Positions 1 through 12,600 of a stretch of DNA of 64,000 nt are shown here, in pieces; the stretch's first letter is position 1, and every line of letters begins with the position of its first letter. Under the pieces are notes generated by a model, which was not told the DNA's origin, did not search any database, and was given only the letters and a program-made list of their open reading frames with translations. The position numbers and the translations under genes are program-made. Origin of the DNA: Haemaphysalis longicornis (Eukaryota > Arthropoda > Arachnida > Ixodida > Ixodidae); assembly GCA_013339765.2 (NCBI GenBank), contig CM023452.1:163679581-163743580 (forward strand), written 5' to 3'.

Positions 1-3000
1 CGGGGCGGTCATGGGTTAGTATTCAATCCCATTCTCCAGCTGCGTTACCACTCTGCTTTCCCTTTCAACAAACAAGGAAAATCGGCCTCTTCCTTCCAAA
101 TGAGTTCATTATTTCACATATTTCAACTACTGGAGCTGTTTCTATCAACAGCTCTGTTCGAGCGCATGCGTGGAAGATGACCGTGAAATTATGGGAACAC
201 CGCTTCTCACAATGCAGGATATCTCGCGTTATGGGGCGGATAAGATAATAAATACCCCGACAGCACAACAGATTTTTTCGGTGGAGAGACTGGCTGACGA
301 CAAATATGGTGGTCTTTATAAGAACACCTAATCAGTTACCTGTGGGTGCAGTAACTGTGTTTACCGGTTATCTCGTATATGTAGCACACGCGAAGGAGTG
401 TCGGATCATTTCTTGTACAACACTGGAGTATTCCAATAAAAATTAGCGTCGACATTGGGAGCGTTGTGAAGCGCTCTATTTTTCTTTTGGGAGGCATAGA
501 AATTGATTTTCTGGAGCTATGAAGACGGCCCAAATTGTGGAGAGGCTTAGTACTGCTGGAACGCAGCTTTGATTTTGTGGACCCTCTCGAAGCTGTGCAC
601 GAAGCAGTGAGGAAGCAGGTCCGTCAAGTGCACGTTGAACAAAAGCCAGGAGAAGTGCTTCCGAGGGCCCAGGGCTTTGACGTACAACACCTGCACACGT
701 GAACATGTGACAAACGTGCGAGAACACGGTTCAGGCGTTAGCGTTTGCGGATACATTGAACTTTTACTGCATTTGTATTCCAAGATATTAGTATATTTCA
801 AGAGTCCATGACAAAATACCTTGTTTATACTGCAAGACCTAGCAATCCGTAACTTTTTCTGATCAATTCCAGTCGCAGTAAAGCAATTAAACCCCCCTTC
901 GCACGAACAACAGAAAATAGTTTGAAACACTCCAATTTCTCGCTACACGATGTCAGCGGTATTGGAATACATGAAGCAGTGACAAACTAATGGAAACACT
1001 AAAGCATAGTCATGAGTGGGTTCATTGCACATTGGAATTCAAGTGATGTGATCAAACGGAAATACGGGCCCCATAATTTGTGTAGTCATATTTGTTGACG
1101 GTGGCTTCCGTCGGCATGGGCGACAATTGCGCAAACAATTAACATGATGCTACTTCATCGATACCTCGCGTTGAGTGGCTAGGGAGTTTCCACTGCTTCA
1201 TGCGTTTCCCTATTGTCTAGATTAAGAAATCATTGTTGGAGTTCGCAATGAAATCGGCATCATTGGTATCGGAACAGAACAATGCTCGTAAGCACACGCC
1301 ACTGTAATACGGCCTGTTGTTACGCTCACGTCAATTCGGCTGCCTGATGGTGTCTTTTTGGGCTCAACGTATTAAGGCGCAAGATATACTACGGTTTATC
1401 TTCTAAGGGAAGCCATCAGTTCGTAAGTGACCAACAGCGGCGGGCAACGAGCTGTGAAGTTTTTCTTTTTTCTTCACTCATTCGATCACTCGGCGCTGCA
1501 TCGGCCGACTGTGCGTGCACTTTATCGCAAGCCAACAACTACGGGACGGTTTAACGGCTACTTCGCCTGCGCTTGAGACCTCAGTAGCCTCCTTGATAAA
1601 ACGCACACGGGCTGTCTTGGTCTGCTCTGTAGCGCAAGCGAAATGATGGTTCCAATCATCCACTAGATATGGATACACGTCAACCGCACGCGAACTTTCA
1701 CTAAACACTGTGGGCATGCTCTTTATTTTCGCTCCTGACAATTAGGTTTGCAAGTGTTAAGCTTTCGCCATGTTTTCCTTCAAAACGACGTTAGATTGCT
1801 GTATGCCATGAGTTACCAAATTACAGACGGTTAACTTCAAAACTGCGAACGGATAATGGGTAACGAGGACAATGCGCTTCTCTTGTTGACATGGCGACTT
1901 GGTGGTGCACAAGGGACGATACCTTTCTCCCGCAAAAGCGTCATAAATGTATTTTAAACGACATTCGTGGTTAGCTAAACTTACTCAAAACGTGCGAAAC
2001 AAGGAGTGCGAGCATTTTACGCCAGCGAAACTAACCTTCTCTTCGACGGTTTTCAAATTGTCGCCGAGGAAAACATGGAACTTGTTGTGCCCCATAACGA
2101 ATCCCGCTAGAGTCGCCGAACTCAGATGTTTCACAAGTGCCAAATCCCGAGGGCATACCTGTAACAGGTGGCGAAGGTTCATATGCTTAGTGCGTGCTTA
2201 TGATCACAAAGATGCGCATAATATCAAGACAAGTGAAGACAAGTGTGCTTACCAGACACACAGAAGAGGCTATCCTATCTTAGCGAGATTCCTTCCGAAA
2301 CTATCGGCGCGTGGCGTAAACGGCATCTGCCTCTGAAGACTTGTGTGGGTCAACCAGCAATTAAAAAAAAAAAAAGGGGCCGGGTGGGGAAGGCAGGTAA
2401 TGAGCGAGACTGTGGGCCGTTCCATGCCACGTCTTCCTAGGACGTCCGTAATCCGTCCGTAATACGGCCGCAATGTATGCAGCGAGGATTTTCGCGGATT
2501 TCGGAGGTCTTTGGTCAAACGGGCGGTGTCGGCATTTAATTTATATCTGGCGAAGCTCGGCCTCCTGGTTCCTCGAGATATCGGTGTGAAGGTAGGGAGA
2601 GGGGGAACGTTTTTCGCATCCCGTTCATATGTGGGAATCGTGTTAACTCATAATTCTTGCATTGGCATACCTGGGTTGTTGATAGTGTGCAGCGTAAAGC
2701 CACAGAACGCCACGAGTGTAAGAAACAGACTCTACAAACAGTGTTTTTCAGCTACACCGCGTCGTGGGGTCTAATTCTTACTAGTTGTGTTCCGTGTTTT
2801 TTTTTTTTTTTTTGCGCTGTGCGGGTTAAACTATCCCCGAATTCCTGCTTGATACCTGCAGTGAAGTACTTGCGTGTGGCCTTTATTTTGAGTCATTGTT
2901 GTGCTTGGCGTGATTTCTGATTTCTTATAACGGTCAGCAGTGGCTAGTGCATCGGGAAATACGACACATACTGCAAAACGTTCAACATCGCAATCTGCCT

Positions 3001-4300
3001 GTCGAGAACCTCAGCCCCTGTTGCAGAGAAAGAGCGCGATACGCGCCGGAACTTAACCTTCCTAGATCGCTGTGCAGCCAGTCGCTTGCTCTACCGGCCC
3101 ATCGGGTGTCATACACCGAGGTGAACGTTATCTTGTGTTGCTTCCCCGGGCGCTCCCCGCCAACTGCTTTCCCCCACAGCGGGTGCGATACGCGGAGACA
3201 TCGTTATCTTCTGCAAGATAAGACCAGGCGACATACCGTCAATCATCACAGCGGAGGCAGCCGTGGGGGATGAGTCAAAAAAGCTTTGTTTTACAGCAAA
3301 ACTTTCTATCTCACTGATAGCGTCCGTGCGTAACACACACCGCACTGCAGGAAAGCCATGTTGCTCTGAGAACGGTGATGATTGCGGGTGAAATGAACAA
3401 GAATTAAAACTCTTTGCGTGGTCGAATCGTACCGGGGTTTTTGGCGTGATAGAACAGATTTCCATCCAATTTCGCCGTTCTGATATGGCCGTAGCAGTTT
3501 GGATTTGGCGAGGGGTGCATGGATGGGCAAAACCAGCCAGAAAAAGTATCCACCCCTTCGTCTAGCTCGTTACACGGAGGGGTGCAATAATTTAAAACGG
3601 ATTTTCGTGTCCACTGGAGGAATTTTCTCCCGTCGAAGAATAGTTGTTCTGAGTTTCGCGCGTCATCCTGAGTGTGCATTCGCCAGTCCCAGAGGCCCTA
3701 ATCTTGGACGAATATGTAAATTTAGGACTCTTTACAACATGTCTGGAAGGGGAATTGAGGACGTTTCACCAGGAAAAGACAGCCTGACAGATAAAGGAGG
3801 TTAATTTAGGGCGCCTATTTGCGGCTGTCGTAGTTTCGTCTAGTGAGTATGGAAAACACATGAAAAAATGTTTCAGCAGTTACACACAAAAAACTCAGTA
3901 GTAGGGTAAAATATAACTACGAATAAATGCAGGTAAAGATTAGGAGACATGTGCGAAGCATATTGTAAAGCACGCGTTTACAAAATGGTAGAACTGAAGG
4001 AAGTACTAGCGATTGCCGTGGGCCAGTTGTCAGCTTCATCCCAAACACACAAAAGATATCCGCTGCAAGTATATGGCCTGGGGAGCACGCGGCACAAACG
4101 CTCACATCCCACTACATCTGAATATAATGGCGTGCAAGCAGTGCGTATTGCCGATGATAAGATAAGGCTGCAGAAGGTAGGCCCCTTGCTTCGCCCGTAG
4201 GAGGGCAATGGCGGTCATCTCAACGAGCCACGTAATGTAGGATTCCAGAAGTGGGATCTAGGGACGCGGAAAGAGAGTATTGGATCAGGGAACAAACTGT
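1..4300. other. 3' flank of the gene, nothing recognised
   Basis: Only short overlapping ORFs without recognisable domains on either strand, a poly-A stretch near 2363 and a poly-T stretch near 2800. No repeat family from elsewhere in the window was recognised. Confidence 0.5.
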
Positions 4301-4304
4301 GGTG

Positions 4305-5095
4305 TAAGTGTCGCTACGAGTCGACGACATGCTACGCTCTCTGTGCAACCATTATCGTACGCCTTCTTACCATCCTCAGACCAACGATCTTACGGAACGC
4401 GTTAATCGGACTTTAACAGGTATGCTTTACATGTACATTTCTGATCACTGTTGCGGCTGGGACAGTGCTTTGCCTTACATTACATTCATGGATAAGTCGT
4501 TCCGTTACGATACTGCCGGATTTTCTCCTTTCTTCCTCCTCTTCTTTCGAAAGACGACATTACCGCTGGGCAACTTACACGAACAAACCACGCATGGAAT
4601 ATGCAAAAGTTGCCATCGCCTAAGCTGGGTTTGCTCGCCACATAGCGCGCACCAGGCTCCCTCCCCCTACAATTCTCAAAGTCCTGTTACGATCGAGAAC
4701 CCAGAGCATTCCACTTTATGTCCGGATAGATTGTTCGTGCTCGTCTGGTGTCGAGCACACCAAGTAGGGTGCTCTGAGAAGCTTCTCAGCTGTTTCACGG
4801 CCACTATTGCGTCCTGCACCAAATGACGGTGGTGAAATGTATGAAGTCACCCTATCGTTCCCTTACTCAGGTCGCCCTCCGAAAAGTGACGTCGTCCATG
4901 TACTCTGATTTAAGCCCTCGCGTTCAAATGCTACAGTTCTCCACTGACCAACACAGAGACGGCGCTCTCCCGGGCGAACGTTCCGGTTACGAGATATCGG
5001 ATACATTCGCAGCAAAGAGGACGTTAAACGCACTGTGCTTCAGTGGGATCACCATCAAGGCGGGAAGAAGAAGAGGACGGTGATGGTGAGGCATG
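4305..5095 (+). pseudogene. Ty3/Gypsy integrase remnant
   Basis: The reading frame from 4308 to 4826 holds an integrase core end (YHPQTNDLTERVNRTL, then SALPYITF and PFFLLFFRKTTLPLG). An eroded C-terminal domain follows: VLVWCRAHQVGCSEKLLS corresponds to the 'LVW-PSR-x-GLSEKLL' block of Gypsy integrases. A frame change near 4823 leads into a degenerate tail ending in Arg/Lys-rich sequence. The upstream part of pol is missing. It is a dead fragment, antisense to the host gene and outside its coding span. Confidence 0.75.
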
Positions 5096-5196
5096 TATAG
5101 TTTGTTCCCTTCCTTGCGCCCGCTCTCTTCCACTGTACTTTCGGTAAACATATACTGCTGTTTAACACAATTGAAAGTTGGGCGAGTTGGTGATAC

Positions 5197-5705
5197 ATCT
5201 TGGGAAAAAGAGCGAAAAGCGACTAGAGGTAGAAAAGAACACAGGACGGCGCGCTACTAGCAACTGATTTTTATTTGGATAGAACCGACACTTATAATGT
5301 GTAAAAGCGCAACCTCATATACAAAGTAACGCACGCAGAGTAACGCACACTCGCACGCAGAGTAACGCACACTCGCGCGTTACTCGTACTCGTGCGAGAA
5401 CATTGATAACAGCCGGGAGGGTTCCGTGTGCGTTAGTCAGCCTTCACTGAGGCTGCACAATGCGGAACTGGAATTTTTGAAACCGCGCGTGAAGTGACCA
5501 TGTTGCATAACACGTTCTGTTTTTACAATGTTTTTGTTTTCTTTGTATATCTCTGTTTCTATGTACTCGTGCGAGAATATTGATGAGGTTGCTGCCTTTG
5601 CACTTTAGAAATGTCTGTTCTTTCCAAATAAAAATCAGTTGCTAGTAGCGCGCCGTCCTGTGTTCTTTTCTACCTCTAATCGTTTTTCGCTCTTTTTCCC
5701 AAGAT
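5197..5705. mobile_element. Foldback/MITE-like element with 94-bp inverted ends
   Basis: Bases 5197-5290 and 5612-5705 are inverted copies with only a few mismatches. They start ATCTTGGGAAAAAGAGCG and include ACACAGGACGGCGCGCTACT. The 321-bp centre has no ORF. It holds a 22-bp tandem repeat (near 5325-5375) and two copies of TACTCGTGCGAGAA. The short sequence ATAC adjoins both outer ends. The inner half of the end sequence (ACACAGGAC followed by a T/A-rich stretch) resembles a single sequence near 21550-21600. Confidence 0.75.
5325..5375. repeat. 22-bp tandem repeat
   Basis: The unit CGCACGCAGAGTAACGCACA is repeated twice with a partial third copy, inside the foldback element. Confidence 0.7.
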
Positions 5706-5877
5706 ATACTTCTGTAAGCGCCGCTCTACTCGATACCGAGATCACAGGATTAAGAATAAAATAAAGCTGGGCTTGGCATGTTTGCCTTGAAGTGGCAGCC
5801 TCTGGACCGCTAGGGTAACATAGTGGATACTGAGTGATGAGTATAGAAGTAGAGGAAAACCACTAGCATTTTTTTTT

Positions 5878-5893
5878 GGGGGGGGGGGGGGGG
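5878..5893. repeat. Poly-G run (16 G)
   Basis: Homopolymer directly following a run of T. Similar runs occur at 10784-10799 (G) and 24567-24587 (C). Lengths may be unreliable in assembly. Confidence 0.8.
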
Positions 5894-5986
5894 ATATTAG
5901 GATTGGTGGGCATAGAATGGTCTCGGGCAGCGCATGATCGGAGAAATTGAACATGAAATTGAACGCAGTTGTTTCAGTTGTACATT

Positions 5987-6011
5987 ATGATGATGATGAT
6001 GATGATGATGA
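5987..6011. repeat. (GAT)n microsatellite
   Basis: Seven to eight GAT units followed by an A/G-rich tract to about 6070. RTE-type LINEs in this window end in the same trinucleotide (42810-42833), so it may be the tail of an otherwise lost insertion. Confidence 0.7.
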
Positions 6012-6317
6012 GAAAGGGGAAGAGGGGGAGGAGACGAGAAGAAAAAAAGACGAAGAAGAAGAAGTGGGGGAGAAGGAGTAGGAACCCACGAAGAATGCAA
6101 ACTCTTCTGGGGCAACCTAATACACTCACCTAAAGCCCTACGGAAGTTACTGAAACAATTTACGATAGGGCTGCCGAAGACGCCTGTTCCACCTGTCGAC
6201 ACCCACCGCCCCGACGTTGCTACTGGCGTCCATATGAGGCTTTCTCTTCCCTGTTTCCCCAGGACTCTAGCATGAACCCCTTCAGCAATGTTGCTTTTAT
6301 ATTCATCGGGATGATAC

Positions 6318-6323
6318 TTTATT
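6318..6323 (-). terminator. Candidate polyadenylation signal AATAAA
   Basis: AATAAA on the minus strand about 570 bp after the stop of exon 12, in TCTCAATAAAGTATC. It is the first canonical hexamer I noticed in the 3' direction and would close the gene. No transcript end is available to confirm it. Confidence 0.4.
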
Positions 6324-6894
6324 GAGAAGGCGACACATCGCGTGGTTATCGGCTCTTCTTCGAACGATACCCGGAGGGTGAAGGTGCAGAAGATAGAAGT
6401 CGGGGCTCCACAACCGGTGTGCACTGAAGAAGGCGGCAATCACAAACAATGTGACGCTGCGAGCATTCACTGCAGCAGTTACGATTGCAGCAGCACTGCA
6501 GCCGCCAAACGGCATCTCCTCTCACGCTAGGCACTTCCGCCTCGTGAACACACAATTTTTGCGTCTAGACATGTTGTGTAAGCCTATACCCGATTACAAT
6601 ATTATGTTTGAAATTATTGGCGATGTTAGGCCTTCAAAATAGCTAAGAATGTAGGAAGCCAACTGCTCGGATCCGAGGCGTTCTGATTCAGAGCTGCACT
6701 GCATGCATGTACACTCACCCCATCAACTTTGCCATGTGGCCATCCCACTTGCAGGCAGACACAGCCTACAATGTTCGCGTACAAAGAGTGAAGTCAGGCA
6801 GTCCCTGTTAGTAAGTATGCTTTACTTCTAAGGTTGATAAGCCTGATGATAAGCGCCGCAAATTAACACGCTGTTGTCCCTTTTTATGGAAAAA

Positions 6895-7098
6895 TCACAC
6901 GCTGCAGAGCCCGCAACTGACCATGCTGGCATCTGACACTGGGCCGGCGGACCAGCACGTCTCGTAGGGGATGTCGGCCGGGTACCTTGCTTCGTGCCTT
7001 AGTAGGTAGGTGAGCACGCCCATCTCGAGAGACAGGCCAACGACGGCACTCTCCTTTTGGTACTGGAAGCTCGCCGTCACCAGCTCTCCGTGCCGCTC
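6895..7098 (-). CDS. Exon 12: C-terminal end of ectodomain
   Basis: 204 nt from a TGCTCTTTCTTAG acceptor to TGA at 6897-6895, entering in phase 0; residues 344-410. It encodes ERHGELVTASFQYQKESAVV, then GLSLEMGVLTYLL and a short cysteine-rich end with Cys391, Cys405 and Cys408. The frame is closed by the stop with no good donor before it, so this is taken as the last exon. A weak GT just before the stop (GCAGC/GTGTGA) is a less likely alternative. Confidence 0.8.
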   Translation of the reverse strand, partial: ERHGELVTASFQYQKESAVVGLSLEMGVLTYLLRHEARYPADIPYETCWSAGPVSDASMVSCGLCSV

Positions 7099-8640
7099 CT
7101 AAGAAAGAGCACAGCCACGTTGAGTGTGCATTATTACTATTGCAGTCAGAGGATAAGTGGGGCAAAATCGCCACCCAAGGAGGCAATTCCAGTTCCAAGT
7201 TGCGCGGAGCGGGTGCTGGTGAGAATACAACATATGAACCGCACTGAAAGGCAACCCTGTGGTTCAGCTTAACCACAATGCACTGGAATGAAACTTCAAC
7301 ATTGAAGATTTTGCGAATTACAACGCCGAGCATGCGATTTTGTCCGAAAGGTCAAACTGCCCTGATGCACAATGCTGTGCAAGGATGACGTTTAGCATTG
7401 CGCATTGCAATAGTGTTCGCGATGATGCCGTTTCCTGATTTCGCTCTGCTAGAACCCGGGATTGGTTAGGCGAGTGCACTGCGGTGCAGCTGAACCACGG
7501 CACTGGTTTAGAGTGCATTCACAGGAGATGCGAGATCCAAGACAACGACAACGGGTGGAGCAAGGCAGCCTAAGCTGTTGCGAGGGAAAACGTGTATTGT
7601 GACGTTTTTTTCCCTTTCGTACTTGAAGCTGCGAGAGCGACAAATACCAAAAAGTGATTTTCTCGTCTAGAAAGGCGTCGTTTAGCGTGAAACATTGAAG
7701 CCATGTAATGCCAACTCTACAAATTCGAGCTGCGCAGCCCGCATCCAGCTTTAACAAATACTTTCCGAAAATATTTCTTGTCAGTATGGCGCCGTCAAAA
7801 GGTTCTTCTTGGAATCCTTAGCCAAAGAAAAGGCAGTCATATAGCACCCAGCTCAATCCTCCTCGGTCAGAGCCAGCTATGCTACTTATGCGTTGGCCGA
7901 AAAGAAACCTAAAACTGACCCCATCGCCTCAAGTTTCCCAATTTGCGAACAAACGCTGCCAAAAAGAGCCTGATATGAACAAACCTACTTAAATCTGTCC
8001 GTGTGCATACCTGCCCAGGGCACATAGAACCTCCCCATTTTAACGCAAAAGTATTAGTTGCCTTGCTAGGTCAAACCTCCCATGTTAGGTCAACACTACC
8101 ACCCACAAAATATGCGACGAATGAAAGAAAAAAATTCAGTACTATTTCACTCTGCGAAGGTGGATGGCCAGTGGTGATGTTCGCGGGTTACGTCGTGCCT
8201 GGGAGTGTCAAGGGAATCAATAGCAATAACGACGTCTTGCGTTTTCCGCCATACGGTATTTGGGGACTGGACGGGCATCGTGTTTATCCTTGGCGGGAGC
8301 GGCACGATCGTTAAGCTGTCTACAGGAACCGCGTTCGCGCCCATTGCAGCCTATTTTTTTTTTATGAGCAGGCTTCGTCGCGAAACACCAATGCTGTAAA
8401 GCCAGCTTACAAAGAACCAAGCTATAAAGAACCAAGGAGACAAAGGGGAGTCGAGGTACACACGCACACTGAACGCTGGGAGGCAGCCAGGCGTAGAGCT
8501 TAGCGGAGAACGCATAGACATAACTTAGGACATTGACACGAGCGATTTAAGGGGAAAAAATAGAGCGAAAAATTTTGTAAAGACAAACATAGGCCCCGTA
8601 AGCAGAAAGGAAAAAACAAATACATTAAATACTTAATCAG
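7099..8640. other. Intron 11, proximal part, nothing recognised
   Basis: No repeat family or coding segment recognised on either strand. Confidence 0.5.
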
Positions 8641-8975
8641 CAACATAAATATGCAGGGAGGGAGAAAGCCTGATAAGTGGATAAAAATTCAAAACCAACT
8701 TGGATGGAAAGAAATAAACGTGTACGCTTTAGTCGAGACTCACCACCGAGGCTTATAAGCCCCAGCTGTTAAAGACAATTATGTCTGGGAAGGTTGCAAC
8801 AGGTGTTGGCATGCTCATTAAACAAGGAACCGGCTGCAGAGAGTGCATGAAAGCTGCAAAGAGCATCTACGGGTTAGAGGCACCATAGCGGGGGAAAATA
8901 GGTGGTTAGGAGTTGTGTTTATGTGGACCGCAACCAGTGCTAGTGAGGAAAATGAGGAAATGGTAAACTGTTTGA

Positions 8976-9210
8976 CCCGCCGCGGTGGCTCAGGGGCTAA
9001 GGCGTTGCGCTGCTGAGCACAAGGTCGCGGGTTCGATTCCCGGCCGCGGCGGCCGCTTTTCTGATGGAGGCGAAAAGCAAAAACGCCCCTGTGTACGAGA
9101 TTTTGGCGCACGATAAAGATCCCCAGGTGGTCAAAATTAATCCCGAGCCCTCCACTACGGCGCGCCTCATCGCCTGCGTTGCGTCGGCGCGTTAAACCCC
9201 CACAATCAGA
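8976..9210 (+). mobile_element. tRNA-derived SINE (Ruka-like), full length
   Basis: 235-bp copy with a tRNA-like head: A-box region in CGGTGGCTCAGGGGCTAAGG, B box GGTTCGATTCC. The conserved body follows and the end is GTTAAACCCCCACAATCA. Perfect 14-bp target duplications GGTAAACTGTTTGA flank it at 8962-8975 and 9211-9224. It interrupts the LINE endonuclease. Confidence 0.9.
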
Positions 9211-11169
9211 GGTAAACTGTTTGAAAAGAGATATAAAGCAGTTCAAAGATTCGGGTGAAATAACCTTGGCCATATGAATGCCCTTATAGAAGATTTGGAT
9301 GAATACACAGACCACAACAGTTCTCTAGTGATAGATCTATGTGTCCAAAACCGGCTTGCAATCGTAAACACGCAGAACGAGTGTGACGGACAGATAATGT
9401 GGGAAAGCGGTAACAGACAGTCCAGCATAGACTATAGTCTAGTCTCCGAGACAGTATACGAAAGGTTGCGGGAAATGAGGATTTATGAAAATGGAACAGA
9501 CAGCTTAGGAAGCGACCACAAGCGGCTTACCTTGCAGTTTGGAGGCACAACCCGTACAAATTTAGAAATAGGTATGAGCGGAGGAAGCAATTTAGACAAT
9601 GAGTAGTCAAAGATCATTGCTGATAGGTTTGAAGTTAAAATCAATAAATACCCAGACAAAAATAGCATTACGATGCAGTGATTGTGTTCATAAAGTGTAA
9701 GATGAATGAAGCAAACCAACGAAACCGATGGAAAGGGAATAGAAAGCCAGAAAGCTGGTGGAATAAGGAAATAAAGGAGGCTATTGAGTGGCGAAGAAAG
9801 GCGTCGAGAGAACATAGACAGAAAAAAGAACTAGTATGGAACCTGAGGTAGTGAAGGAAAAATTGGATATCTACCGGAAAAATAACTAGAAGTGCAGAAA
9901 AATGTGCAAGCAAAGATCAAGCAGAAGAGCGAACAATGGATGGCAGAAATACGGGAGAAGGATAAAAGCGCATTCAAGAAGTTTTGGAACCATGTTAGAT
10001 TACTAAGCTCAAAAAACGATATCCAACAAAGATTATTGACTGATGAGAAGGGAAACCATTTAGGAGGAGAGCACACGTTGGTGCGTTTTCTTCGAGTGAT
10101 TAGTTGAGAAGTTTAGGGCAAGAGAGGTAGGGGAGCCTGCACCGATAACATCACCGCCACAGGAGACTCCAGGAAAAGGAAATAAGTTTAAAAAACCTTG
10201 ACTGGAAAAAAGCAGGGCAAAAGGTTTCTCCCCAGAGACCAGTGGGCCCGGATGGAATACCAATGCAACTGATAAACATGCTTGGACTTTAAAGGCATCG
10301 TTTATGAGGGCAATAGATAAGGTGACACAAACCAAACAAATACCAGAGGACTGGCTAGAGAGTAGGATGATATTAATATATAAGGGCAGTGGCAACAAAG
10401 CCAAAATTGATTCATACAGACCACTGACAATAACGACAGTGGTGTATAGATTTTTATTGCAGGCCATAAAATCAGATTTTCAAACATAGATGGAAGAAAA
10501 TGAAATTCTTGGGGAACTGCATAATGAATTTTGACAAGGCCGACGATTGGGTGACAATGTGTTCGTGATAACGCAATGCATTGTAATTGCGAAAACACAG
10601 AATAGACCGTTATGGATAATCTTCTTGGGCATTAAAGGGGCATATGACAACAGAAACGGAGAACTGCTGTGGAGAATGGTGAACCTTTAGGGGTAAGATG
10701 ACGCATTTATGCACTTCCTTTAGCAATCTAAACAGATAATAGAGTGCAGTTTACATAGCAAAGACAGAAATGCACCGACGCATGGGGGGGGGGGGGGGGC
10801 GCTTCAACAGAACAATGTTTATTCTTTACATGGCAGGGTTGGAAAAGAAGCTGGAAGAAAGTCAAGTAGGGTTCAACCTAACCCGTATGCTTCAAGGCGA
10901 AGTGGTAACACAGCGTATTGCGGGAAGTTTATGCGCAGACGATACTGTTCTTTTAGCTGATAACCAGACCGATATTCAACGGCTCATAAATATTAGCTGC
11001 CAGGAAGCGAGCGACGTCGGGTTAAATTCTAGCGCAGAAAAATAATGTTTTTTGAGAAAACCACCACTGACGCAGTGTCCATCCAGCATGACAAATTACC
11101 CAGAGTGAAGGAATATAATTACTTGGGAGTGTGGAGAACCGAAGGGGATGACTACTTAAGAACTCCTGA

Positions 11170-11412
11170 TTGATTGATTGATTGTGGGGTTTAACGCGCC
11201 GACGCAACGCAGGCGATGAGGCGCGCCGTAGTGGAGGGCTCCGGATTAATTTTGACCACCTGGGGATCTTTATCGTGCGCCGAAATCTCGTACACAGGGA
11301 CGTTTTTGCTTTTCGCCTCCATCAGAAAAGCGGCCGCCGCGGCCGGGAAACGAACCCGCGACCTCGTGCTCAGCAGCGCAACGCCTTAGCCACTGAGCCA
11401 CCGCGGCGGGTA
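11170..11412 (-). mobile_element. tRNA-derived SINE (Ruka-like), full length, minus strand
   Basis: 243-bp copy, reversed, with a (CAAT)n tail at its left end (read as TTGATTGATTGATTG on the plus strand). Target duplications AAGAACTCCTGA flank it at 11158-11169 and 11413-11424. It interrupts the LINE after the RT domain. Confidence 0.9.
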
Positions 11413-11943
11413 AAGAACTCCTGAGGAGCAACGTAAGGGTAAGGGAACACGAAACGCAGCTATAATGAAACATACAGGTCTGCGGGGGTATAACAAATAT
11501 CATGTAGTGAGAATAATGTGAAAAAGGATTAATGGTTCTGGGTTTCAAATTTGTGGATGCTGTACTCTGCCTTAAATCAGACGTTCTACCAGGCCTTAAA
11601 GTGAGCCAGAGAACGGGAGGCTGTTTGGCCTTAGGAGCGCATGGCAAAACTAACGAAGCAGTGCAGGGAGATATGGGCTTGGCGTCGTTTGGAGTTCGAG
11701 AAGCGCAGAGTAAAATAAGTTTTCAGAGAAGGTTGAGAGCAATGGATCGAAGTTGGTGGGCAGCTAAGGTTTTCAGGTATATATACCTGAGAAGTGTTGG
11801 CATGCAGCAGTTAAGGTAGACTAGAAGGCTAATGATGAAATACGGAAAGAACAGTGGAGAATCCAAAACAGCCAAGGTAACCAAAAAAGAGGCAAGGCAG
11901 ATAGAAACGAATAAATGGAAAGAAATAATGGAAGCTATAAGGA

Positions 11944-12124
11944 GGTCACGGGTTCGATTCCCGGCAGCGGCGGCCGCTTTTCGGGTGGAGGCGAAAAGCG
12001 AAAACGCCCGTGTGCACGAGATTTCGGCGCACGTTAAAGATCCTCAGGTGGTCAAAATTAATCCGGAGCCCTCCACTACGGCGCGCCTGCGTTGCGTCGG
12101 CGCGTTAAACCCCACAATCAGTCA
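11944..12124 (+). mobile_element. tRNA-derived SINE, 5'-truncated
   Basis: The copy begins just upstream of the B box (GGTTCGATTCC) and lacks the A box. It keeps the body, with one short deletion, and the tail. Perfect 14-bp target duplications GGAAGCTATAAGGA lie at 11930-11943 and 12125-12138. A 5' truncation with intact target duplication is the expected mark of LINE-driven insertion. Confidence 0.9.
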
Positions 12125-12600
12125 GGAAGCTATAAGGAAGTTAGAGATGTACAGGGGTGAGAAATTGAACACCAGAAAAGAGAATTTCTAGGAGAATTCC
12201 GAGGGGAATGCTTCGCTTTTTGAGGCTAGAAAAGATTACGCGAACTAAGAGCTTTGTGGGGAATATTCACAAAATGATGGGGTGTGGGTGGTTTGCGAAA
12301 AAAAAAAACAACAACTGTGTGGCACCTAATGTTAGAATGCGAGGGTATCCATCCAAATATACACGACGGAAATATTCGGCTTGCAGACGCCCTAGGATTT
12401 AAGGGTAGCACCGAGGAATTTAACATCAAGGCTGTCGAAAAGAAGATTAGAATGATAGTGGACGAAAAGCCAAGAGGAAAATATTGTCTAGGACGGCTAC
12501 CAGCTATAACACAAAAAACAGTATTTTGTACCTTAATAAGTTTTTGTGCCTGCCCTAAGCAGCGCTAGTATTAAACCAAGAGTGTAAAACAAATATATTA

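Larger units (their letters stand above)
8640..12600 (+). mobile_element. Degenerate non-LTR retrotransposon (I/R1-like LINE)
   Basis: A continuous but frame-broken LINE lies in the intron, antisense to the host gene. An endonuclease start is visible near 8720-8800 (VYALVETHHRG, DNYVWEGCNR). The endonuclease end, with SIDY and GSDHKRL, is at 9274-9606. Reverse transcriptase blocks follow: SYRPLTITTVVYR near 10400, FLGIKGAYDN near 10630 and ADDTVLLADN near 10940. A C-terminal Cys/His-type segment (HLMLECEGIHPN) is near 12320. Stops and frameshifts break it throughout, and a poly-G run at 10784-10799 interrupts the RT. Three SINEs are inserted in it, each with target-site duplications. Clade assignment is tentative. 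Confidence 0.8.

Noticed and set aside
4305..5095. Endogenous retrovirus
   Set aside because: Only Ty3/Gypsy integrase is present, with no envelope-like frame; the same holds for 40790-43460 and 54105-59840.
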